In this document: in pieces, positions 1 to 5,972 of the stretch
Layout: every line of letters starts with the position of its first letter
Numbering within the stretch: the first letter of the stretch is position 1
DNA from: Promethearchaeia archaeon
GTDB lineage: Archaea > Asgardarchaeota > Lokiarchaeia > Sigyniarchaeales > SOKP01
Assembly: GCA_029856445.1 (NCBI GenBank)
Contig: JAHQWY010000006.1
Location: 1-27,666 of the forward strand
Length of the DNA: 27,666 nt
Direction of reading: 5' to 3'
Notes under the pieces: model-generated
Seen by the model: the letters and a program-made list of their open reading frames with translations, nothing else
What the model was told of the DNA's origin: nothing
Databases searched by the model: none
Program-made: the position numbers and the translations under genes

Positions 1-24
1 TTTTATTTATATTTCTTATTCTTT

Positions 25-264
25 TTATTGGTTATCTTTACCGTGCTTCGATGTTACAAATTCGCCAATCTGAGGATAATAAACAGAAAGGATCTCAGCT
101 AAATCCGAAAATAAAGCTTCTCTATTTTTTACTGGCTGGAAGGTTATAAGTATTTTATCACAGATAATGACATTTGGCTTCAAGTAAATGGATTTATATT
201 TGGAATTTTCTGGATTTTTACTCTTTGTTACTTGTTCAAAAGATTTATAGGAATAAATTTTCAA
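25..264 (-). CDS. Doubtful 79-residue hypothetical protein
   Basis: This short frame opens with TTG and ends in TAA. The translation is soluble-looking, with balanced charged residues and a plausible amphipathic helix near residues 48-62. It matches no family I recognise. It opposes and overlaps the first bases of the membrane-protein frame on the other strand, so both proposed starts cannot easily be right. The TTG is directly preceded in frame by a stop codon and I see no ribosome binding site. It may be a real small gene, the tail of a decayed gene, or an antisense shadow of the membrane protein, whose frame is open on the other strand back to position 115. Confidence 0.2.
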   Translation of the reverse strand: MKIYSYKSFEQVTKSKNPENSKYKSIYLKPNVIICDKILITFQPVKNREALFSDLAEILSVYYPQIGEFVTSKHGKDNQ

Positions 265-720
265 TCAAAAATATTCATACTTTTAATAGCACTATCTGTT
301 TCTTTTAATTTTTATGTGATGCTTATGTATAATAGTTTTTCAGAAGCATGTTTTTTCCATATCCTCACGTCTAAGGATATACTTATAATAAGATTGGCTA
401 GTTACATGTCAATTCTAGGAGTAGTACCCATTGTTATTGCATTCATATCCCCTAAATTTCAAACTGAACTGAACTATTTAACCAATATTACTCGAATTAG
501 AGATCGAGAATCTATGATAAAACACAGATTGCTTGAAATTGGGACTTCTTTTCCTATTTTTATGGGAATTCACAGTATTTTTTTCTTAACATTTGTTATA
601 AATGATATAAATCGTTGCCATGAAATGCCACTCAATTATGTGATTATACTTGTTTTACCTTGGTTATTTCTGATGCTTTTTCATATAATTTATAGTTCTG
701 TTGTTAGTTTAAAGAAGTGA
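232..720 (+). CDS. Small polytopic membrane protein, unknown function; start uncertain
   Basis: With the TTG at 232 as start the protein has 162 residues and four hydrophobic segments, at about residues 14-32, 50-75, 108-126 and 137-158. A basic, charged loop lies between the second and third. This is the layout of a small integral membrane protein, and no enzymatic motif is visible. The start is not secure. The frame is open back to 115 without an ATG, and that extra stretch would add another aromatic-rich hydrophobic segment. A start further in, at the ATG near 319, is also possible. No Shine-Dalgarno sequence precedes the TTG. The opposite strand carries a competing short frame at 25-264. 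The stop lies 17 bases before the end of a decayed-looking frame on the other strand. Confidence 0.5.
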   Translation: MFKRFIGINFQSKIFILLIALSVSFNFYVMLMYNSFSEACFFHILTSKDILIIRLASYMSILGVVPIVIAFISPKFQTELNYLTNITRIRDRESMIKHRLLEIGTSFPIFMGIHSIFFLTFVINDINRCHEMPLNYVIILVLPWLFLMLFHIIYSSVVSLKK

Positions 721-737
721 TTGTATTTCTCTTAGAT

Positions 738-908
738 TTATTGCACTTTTGAATTTAAAGTCTCATCAGCAATAATCCAATTATTAATACAGTCGCGTTT
801 ATTCCAATTAATTCTCATACCATAATTAATCCCTTTACCAATAAGACTGTAAGCGACAACGGATGCAGATAAACTAGGAAATGTGTGGTTGATTAAAGCT
901 GTTAATCT
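738..908 (-). pseudogene. Possible remnant of an unidentified gene
   Basis: The minus strand is open for 56 codons, ends in TAA and has no usable start; the only in-frame ATG leaves 26 codons. The encoded peptide is not low-complexity. It contains a glycine-rich stretch followed by NYGMRINWNKRD, and its codon use is more varied than that of surrounding non-coding sequence, which suggests once-coding DNA. It faces the end of the membrane-protein gene. I cannot name a family. A chance open frame cannot be excluded. Confidence 0.22.
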
Positions 909-1067
909 TTATAATAATGATTCTTGCTTGAATAACAATTTTCATGGTAATATGGAGGATTAGAAAGAAAGAAAGAATTTAAGGAAAAAATAGTAATGCA
1001 TTTCTCAAGACCTGCAGAACAAGATTAAATATCTAATTTTGCATATAAATAATAATAATGATTAAAT

Positions 1068-1088
1068 ATTTTGTATGAAATACAAAAT
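1068..1088. promoter_or_regulatory. 9-bp inverted repeat upstream of scpA
   Basis: ATTTTGTAT and ATACAAAAT are perfect complements separated by three bases. The dyad lies about 50-70 bases before the proposed scpA start, where an operator or promoter element would sit. Being A+T-rich it could be chance. Confidence 0.3.
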
Positions 1089-1126
1089 TCTATTGATAAC
1101 TAACTACTACAAAAAAATCTTAATTC

Positions 1127-1131
1127 GGTGA
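1127..1131 (+). promoter_or_regulatory. Shine-Dalgarno GGTGA deciding the scpA start
   Basis: GGTGA, which matches the complement of the usual 16S rRNA 3' end, ends six bases before the ATT at 1138. The TGA inside it is the last in-frame stop before scpA, so the start must lie downstream of it. Confidence 0.5.
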
Positions 1132-1137
1132 AAATTT

Positions 1138-2136
1138 ATTTCGGAAGAACCAGAACCAAGTAAAACATATAATTTTAATGAATGGACTGTAAAGGAATTA
1201 AGGGAATTTGCAAATAAAAATAATATAAAGATTCCAACAAAATCAAAAAAAAATGATATCGTTGATCTATTACAAAAGATTACTTCTCATCCTGAATTTG
1301 TCGATAGATCCCAAGAACCCGAAGAACTGGAAGAAGAATTAGTAGCAGGTTTTGATGAGGATGAAGACCTTGCGTTATTAAGGAAAGAAAAAATGGACTT
1401 AAAGTTTTGGCAAAAACCACCATTTTCAAGCCTATTAGATACAGAGATAGCGAAAGAATCAGAAATTGCATTTTATGATTTAGCAAGTCTAGTTGATGAA
1501 TTTTTTGATAAAATGCTTCATGAAGAATTAATAAACTATAAGATTTCTGGCATAGCACTTAAAACATCTGCAAACTTGCATCATTATAAAATTTCTAGTA
1601 TAATTAGAGAGGAAGAACAAATTCAAAAGAGAGAAGAATTAGAAAAGTTTAGACAAAGACATTCGAGATCGATCCCAAAAGCATTACCACAACCTATACA
1701 GCCCAAAATGCAAATTGCTACTAAAGAGGAGTTATTTGATGCAATGCGATCGGCTATAATCGAAGTAATGCAAAATAAAGAAAAATTAAGAAGAAGAAGA
1801 ATGAGACGTGAGGAATTACAGCAGAAAAAAATTCAAATGAGATCTAAGGCTCAATTACCAAAAGAACTTCTAAAACACATTAGTGGTAGAGAACAAACAG
1901 TTGAAGAATTACATGAGTCTTGGTTCAACAGAATAAAAGGTACTATTAATTTAAACAATAGGGAAACTAGTTTTTATGATTTAACAAATATAATAAAAAA
2001 TGAACAAGAGACTAGTATCGGCAGGAAATTTGCTCTTGTAAGAATGTTTTTAGCATTAATGTTTCTGTCTACAGGGAGTAAATTATCTCTAGATCAAGAT
2101 GAAGACTTTAAAGATATTTCGGTAGATATTAAATAG
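1138..2136 (+). CDS. scpA: ScpA, SMC-complex kleisin, with N-terminal SAP domain
   Basis: This is the kleisin that bridges SMC heads in the archaeal/bacterial condensin. The C-terminal 60 residues have the ScpA winged-helix pattern: a run around RKFALVRMFLALMFLS followed by an LDQDEDFKDIS-type ending. The middle is basic and helical (an arginine-rich stretch around residues 215-235). The first ATG is at 1393, but the frame stays clearly coding upstream and encodes a SAP domain at about residues 13-50 (WTVKEL, then IKIP, then a lysine cluster and a second helix) plus an acidic linker. The frame is closed by TGA at 1129, and the 85 codons before the ATG include no ATG, GTG or TTG, so ATT at 1138, six bases after GGTGA, is the chosen start (332 residues). 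scpB follows 30 bases later. No smc gene is in the window. The SAP fusion is unusual for ScpA. Confidence 0.8.
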   Translation: MSEEPEPSKTYNFNEWTVKELREFANKNNIKIPTKSKKNDIVDLLQKITSHPEFVDRSQEPEELEEELVAGFDEDEDLALLRKEKMDLKFWQKPPFSSLLDTEIAKESEIAFYDLASLVDEFFDKMLHEELINYKISGIALKTSANLHHYKISSIIREEEQIQKREELEKFRQRHSRSIPKALPQPIQPKMQIATKEELFDAMRSAIIEVMQNKEKLRRRRMRREELQQKKIQMRSKAQLPKELLKHISGREQTVEELHESWFNRIKGTINLNNRETSFYDLTNIIKNEQETSIGRKFALVRMFLALMFLSTGSKLSLDQDEDFKDISVDIK

Positions 2137-2166
2137 TATATAATTATTAAAATCTCGGGAGAAAAA

Positions 2167-3042
2167 ATGAGTAATTTTAATGAAGAACCTAAAGAAAATT
2201 CAGAGGAAGACTTAAATGAGGAGAATTTCGATCACTCTGAAGATCTTTTGAATGAAGAAAATGAATCAGATATGATTATTGAAGATGAAAGTGAATCTGA
2301 AGGGCTTCTTTCAGATGATATTGCCGAAGAAAAACTTGAGATGGATAGTATAGAACCTGCTAATGAAATTCTTGGAGAAAACAATGAAATTGAAGCTACA
2401 GAAAGTGAAGTAGTTGATGAGAAGTCCTTAGAAGAAGAAATGAGAGAATTTGATAAAAATTTGATTGAAGCTTCATTATATGCTGCAGGTAGACCTTTAA
2501 CTATTGAAGAATTATCAAATAAATTAGAATTTCCTAAAAAAGAAGTTGAAGAGTTAATAAATGAAGTAGCCTTTGACTATCTTGACCGTTCAACAGCTTT
2601 AATAATAGCCCAAATAGGGGAAAGATATCAAATGCAGATTAAACCAGAATATACAGAAAGAGTTTCTAAATTTGCTAAAGGTGGTGCAATTGCAGAGCGA
2701 TATCTCAGAACCTTGACAGTAATTGCTTTAAAACAGCCTATCTTAAAATCAGTTGTGATTAAATTAAGAGGTTCAGGAGCTTATGAACATGTAAAATATC
2801 TTATTGATAATGGTTTTGTAGAAGCTATAAAAAAAGGGAGATCCCATGAATTAACAACAACTGATAAATATGCTGATATGTTTGGTTTACCAAAGGATAA
2901 ACATCTGCTAAAACAGGCTATGGTTTCTCAGTTAGGAATTGAAGAGGGATCAGTAAATGAACAGTATGAGGAAAGTCAAGAGGAAGATGAGATAGAACAG
3001 TATGAGGAAAGTCAAGAGGAAGATGAGATAGAACACGAATGA
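2167..3042 (+). CDS. scpB: ScpB, SMC-complex winged-helix subunit with acidic tails
   Basis: ScpB dimers bind the kleisin ScpA and shape the SMC complex during chromosome compaction and segregation. The core at residues 96-255 shows the double winged-helix pattern: an opening around IEASLYAAGRPLTIEEL, a YQMQIKP strand, the ALKQPI helix of the second domain, a G-S-G-A-Y-E-H-V recognition region and an LTTTDKYADMFGL ending. The first 95 residues are almost all acidic or polar and probably disordered, as is the acidic tail, which contains an exact 12-residue tandem duplication. Together these make it longer (291 residues) than the typical 170-220. The ATG is preceded at five bases by GGGAG, a good ribosome binding site. 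It is downstream of scpA in what looks like a two-gene operon and converges on valS 17 bases later. Confidence 0.88.
   Translation: MSNFNEEPKENSEEDLNEENFDHSEDLLNEENESDMIIEDESESEGLLSDDIAEEKLEMDSIEPANEILGENNEIEATESEVVDEKSLEEEMREFDKNLIEASLYAAGRPLTIEELSNKLEFPKKEVEELINEVAFDYLDRSTALIIAQIGERYQMQIKPEYTERVSKFAKGGAIAERYLRTLTVIALKQPILKSVVIKLRGSGAYEHVKYLIDNGFVEAIKKGRSHELTTTDKYADMFGLPKDKHLLKQAMVSQLGIEEGSVNEQYEESQEEDEIEQYEESQEEDEIEHE
2959..3030 (+). repeat. Perfect 36-bp tandem duplication in the scpB 3' end
   Basis: Two identical 36-base units (2959-2994 and 2995-3030) each encode EQYEESQEEDEI. The exact nucleotide identity, with no synonymous change, indicates a recent in-frame duplication in the acidic tail. 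A partial third start (GAACA) follows. Confidence 0.97.
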
Positions 3043-3059
3043 TTCATTAGTCATGGATT

Positions 3060-5660
3060 TTATTTGAATAAATAAACGACGACGTTCAAATCTTCGATAA
3101 TTGCTGTCAAATCTGGTTTTTCTTTAATAGAATTTTCCTTTGATTTTTCGATTAACTCTAAACTCTCAATTCTAATGGTATTTACAATATCTTTTGTAAG
3201 ATTCTTAATCTTCTTTAGATTTTTTTCATTAGAAAGTATTATTACTTTCTTTATTTCCTGATTTAGTGGCATTTGGAGTTTTGATTTGTTCATTCTTAGA
3301 AGTTTAATAATTTCAATTCCAATTTTCCCACTTTCAACTAACTCTTTAGGTAAATTTTGATAAGGTTCTGGCCAGCTTTCTAAATGTATAGAATTCAGCT
3401 TTTTCAGGTTTTTATAAATAATAGAGTATATTTCCTCAGATATAAAAGGCATAGTAATCGTAGAAATAGTGATTAATTTATAGAACAAACTCAATGCATT
3501 TTTTAAGGAGATTTTACTTACTTTAGGATCATCAACATAAAATTTGTATTTTATTGCTTCAATGTAGTTATCACAGATTTCATTCCAGAAGAAAGATCGA
3601 AAGATCATCATAGCTTCGTGCCAATTATAGCCATCCAAGTTTTGTGTAATCATGTCTAAATTATTATTAAACTCAGAAAAGAAATAACTATCAATTTCGG
3701 ATAATTCCTTAGAATCAATATCAAGATCTTTTATCTCCATCTTTCTTGAATTTAAGTATAAAAATCTAAAAGCGTTCCATATTTTCGTTACAAACCTCGA
3801 CGCACCTATTAATTGTTCATATCTTATTCCATATTTTTTACTAAATTTGCTTTCAGATAGTTTCTCTTTTTCTTCTAATATTGTATTAATATGAATTGAC
3901 TGTTTAGATTGAAGGTTAATCCATGTAAATTCAAATGGGTAATCGTCCCCTAATGACCCCATAGCTGCCCAATATCTAATTGCATCAGCACCAAAATCTG
4001 GCATGACTTCATCCGGTGAAACTGAATTTCCCAGACTTTTTGACATATGGCGACCATCTGGACCAGCAACCATTCCATTTATCATCACCTCATAAAAAGG
4101 ATCTTTTCCCGTTAATTTTTTACAGCGGAATAAAGTATAAAACAACCATGTCCGAATAATCTCATATCCCTGTGGTCGATGAGTTTTAGCATTAATGTAC
4201 GTTTTCTTAAAAAAATCTTCATCTTCTTTCCATTTTGCTATTTCTAAAGGTGTTATGCTCGAGTCAATCCAGCAATCACATACATCTTTTTCTCCAATAA
4301 TGTTTTTACTTTTGCAACTTGGACATTCTTTAATTGGAGGTTGAATTTTTACAGGATCTAAAGGTAGATCTTCGCTTTTTGGAGGTATAATTTCACCACA
4401 CTCTTTACAGTACCAAAATGGGATAGGGGTACCAAAAACTCGCTGGCGTGAGATAACCCAATTCCAATCCAAACCTTCTGCCCAATCTAATAGTCTCTGT
4501 TTCTGTTTTTCTGGATACCAATTCATTTTTTCAGCAGATTCAATTATATCTCCAGTAAAATCCTTTACATTAATAAACCACTGATAAACAGGTAAATATT
4601 CTATGGGTTTTCTACAAGATGATCGCTCTGTATGAACGATGATAGTGTGTTGATAATCTTCTATTTTTTCAATTAGTCCCATTTCATCAAGATCTTTTAC
4701 AATTTCATCTCGAGCTTCAAGAATAGTAAGCCCCTGATATTTAGAATTTTCATTCATATGTCCATCTTCCGTGAAAATCTGTATCTCATCAAGATTATAA
4801 TTAATTTTCCAATTAATATCCATCTCGTCTCCATATGTACAAACATATACTACACCTGTACCAAAATTTATATCAACTATACTATCCATATAAACTCGAA
4901 CAGTTCGGTTAGTAAAAGGGATTTCTATTTCTGCAGCAGATAGATCATAATATCTATCATCATTTGGATGAACCATTACGGCGACACAGGCTTCCATATA
5001 CTCAGGTCGCGTTGTTGCTATTTTTATAAACTCATTTTCTCTCCCAGCAATAGGTAATTTGATATACCACAATTTTCCTTGTTCTTCTTGATACCCAACT
5101 TCCGCTTTCGCTACAGATGTTTCACAGTTGACACAGAAATGAGTAGGGAATTTTTCACGGTATAACCACCCTTTCTCATAAAAATATAACAATGATAATT
5201 GAACTTTATATTTATAATCATCATTCATTGTTCGATATGTATAATCCCAATCAGCTGAATATCCTAATTCATCAAATTGTCTCCTCATATTTCTAATATT
5301 ATTATTAACCCATTCAACACATTTCTCGAGGAATTTTTCTCTCTGATGCTGAGAAATCCCATATTCCCTCTGAACAGCAAGTTCTACAGGAAGTCCATGA
5401 CAATCAAAACCCTGCGGAAAATAGACATTTTCTCCTTTCATCTTATGATATCTTGCTACAAAATCAATCCATGAATGATTTAAAATGTGCCCCATATGAA
5501 GATCTCCACTCACAAAAGGAGGAGGTGTATCGATTGAAAATATTTCACCCTTTTGATTAATGTCAAATGCATATATTCTTTCATCTTTCCAAAATTTTAT
5601 CCACTTATCTTGAACTTCTTTAAAATTGAATCTTTTTGGAAAAACAGTTTCATGTGTCAT
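3060..5660 (-). CDS. valS: Valyl-tRNA synthetase
   Basis: This class Ia synthetase charges tRNA-Val in the cytosol. The N-terminus has the archaeal ValRS signature IDTPPP followed by the HIGH-box variant HMGH (residues 55-58) and FPQGFDCHGLP. The CP1 editing domain shows IATTRPEYMEACVAVMVHP. Later come WVISRQRVFGTPIPFWYC with paired zinc-type cysteines, and the KMSKS loop reads HMSKS (residues 538-542), a His for the first Lys. The IDTPPP, GLDWNWVISRQR and TTRPE contexts fit archaeal ValRS better than IleRS, which shares the DCHGLP motif. The length, 866 residues, is normal for the archaeal form without the bacterial C-terminal coiled coil. It starts with ATG and no clear Shine-Dalgarno, so a short-leader or leaderless message is possible. 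The intron-containing tRNA-Ala gene lies just upstream on the same strand. Confidence 0.88.
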   Translation of the reverse strand: MTHETVFPKRFNFKEVQDKWIKFWKDERIYAFDINQKGEIFSIDTPPPFVSGDLHMGHILNHSWIDFVARYHKMKGENVYFPQGFDCHGLPVELAVQREYGISQHQREKFLEKCVEWVNNNIRNMRRQFDELGYSADWDYTYRTMNDDYKYKVQLSLLYFYEKGWLYREKFPTHFCVNCETSVAKAEVGYQEEQGKLWYIKLPIAGRENEFIKIATTRPEYMEACVAVMVHPNDDRYYDLSAAEIEIPFTNRTVRVYMDSIVDINFGTGVVYVCTYGDEMDINWKINYNLDEIQIFTEDGHMNENSKYQGLTILEARDEIVKDLDEMGLIEKIEDYQHTIIVHTERSSCRKPIEYLPVYQWFINVKDFTGDIIESAEKMNWYPEKQKQRLLDWAEGLDWNWVISRQRVFGTPIPFWYCKECGEIIPPKSEDLPLDPVKIQPPIKECPSCKSKNIIGEKDVCDCWIDSSITPLEIAKWKEDEDFFKKTYINAKTHRPQGYEIIRTWLFYTLFRCKKLTGKDPFYEVMINGMVAGPDGRHMSKSLGNSVSPDEVMPDFGADAIRYWAAMGSLGDDYPFEFTWINLQSKQSIHINTILEEKEKLSESKFSKKYGIRYEQLIGASRFVTKIWNAFRFLYLNSRKMEIKDLDIDSKELSEIDSYFFSEFNNNLDMITQNLDGYNWHEAMMIFRSFFWNEICDNYIEAIKYKFYVDDPKVSKISLKNALSLFYKLITISTITMPFISEEIYSIIYKNLKKLNSIHLESWPEPYQNLPKELVESGKIGIEIIKLLRMNKSKLQMPLNQEIKKVIILSNEKNLKKIKNLTKDIVNTIRIESLELIEKSKENSIKEKPDLTAIIEDLNVVVYLFK

Positions 5661-5782
5661 TATAAATTCATATTAGAAGGTTCATTAATATAAAAATGTA
5701 TAATATTTGATAACTTTATAAGATTTATTTAAATTTTAGTTGTTGATATTGATTTCTCGTATTTTAATTTAATAAGAAATAA

Positions 5783-5884
5783 TGGACCTGACGGGAATTG
5801 AACCCGTGACCTCTTGAATGCGAATCATGTAATTAAGCGATAGGCTTAATAAAATCAAGCGATCTTCCTCTGATCTACAGGCCC
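5783..5884 (-). tRNA. tRNA-Ala(CGC) with an approximately 30-nt intron
   Basis: On the minus strand the gene folds into a full cloverleaf. The acceptor is GGGCCTG/CAGGTCC, the D stem GATC/GATC, the anticodon stem CTTGA/TCAAG and the T stem ACGGG/CCCGT with loop TTCAATT, followed by discriminator A; CCA is not encoded. Pair 3-70 is G-U, the identity element of tRNA-Ala. Between the anticodon-stem arms lie 37 bases instead of 7. Only the 3' end of that interval gives a valid loop (T33, CGC anticodon at 5820-5822, then A and T), so about 30 bases in 5823-5854 form an intron placed before the anticodon rather than at the canonical 37/38 site. The intron contains a perfect 7-bp hairpin (5832-5838 with 5844-5850). 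Mature length is 72. I could not draw a strict bulge-helix-bulge. Confidence 0.88.
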
Positions 5885-5900
5885 ATTTAATAATATAACT

Positions 5901-5910
5901 ATTTATAATG
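5901..5910 (-). promoter_or_regulatory. TATA box for the tRNA-Ala gene
   Basis: Read on the minus strand, CATTATAAAT lies about 17-26 bases before the 5' end of the tRNA, the usual archaeal TATA spacing for a transcript starting at or just before G1. Confidence 0.5.
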
Positions 5911-5972
5911 TTAAAATCAATATAACTAAAATTTTTTATTATTTTATATTGATATCTAAAATTTAAGTACAA

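Larger units (their letters stand above)
721..1137. other. Gene-poor spacer with decayed frames
   Basis: This 417-base stretch separates the membrane-protein gene from scpA. It holds a short minus-strand frame that looks like a gene remnant (738-908), an imperfect purine-rich patch around 955-990 and a small dyad (1068-1088). No tRNA, no recognisable RNA gene and no intact frame of useful length were seen. Confidence 0.6.

Noticed and set aside
1128..1163. GTG minigene as the scpA start
   Set aside because: It is out of frame with ScpA and stops after 11 codons; its GTG is better explained as part of the GGTGA element.
3060..5660. Isoleucyl-tRNA synthetase
   Set aside because: FDCHGLP is shared with IleRS, but the IDTPPP, TTRPEYMEACVAV and WVISRQRVFGTPIP contexts fit archaeal ValRS.
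5783..5884. tRNA-Met from the CAT next to the 3' anticodon-stem arm
   Set aside because: CAT would occupy positions 36-38, outside the anticodon. CGC is correctly placed and G3-U70 marks alanine.
5769..5972. 67-residue minus-strand frame
   Set aside because: It runs through the tRNA-Ala gene, and its GSIPVRS peptide is the translation of the T arm.
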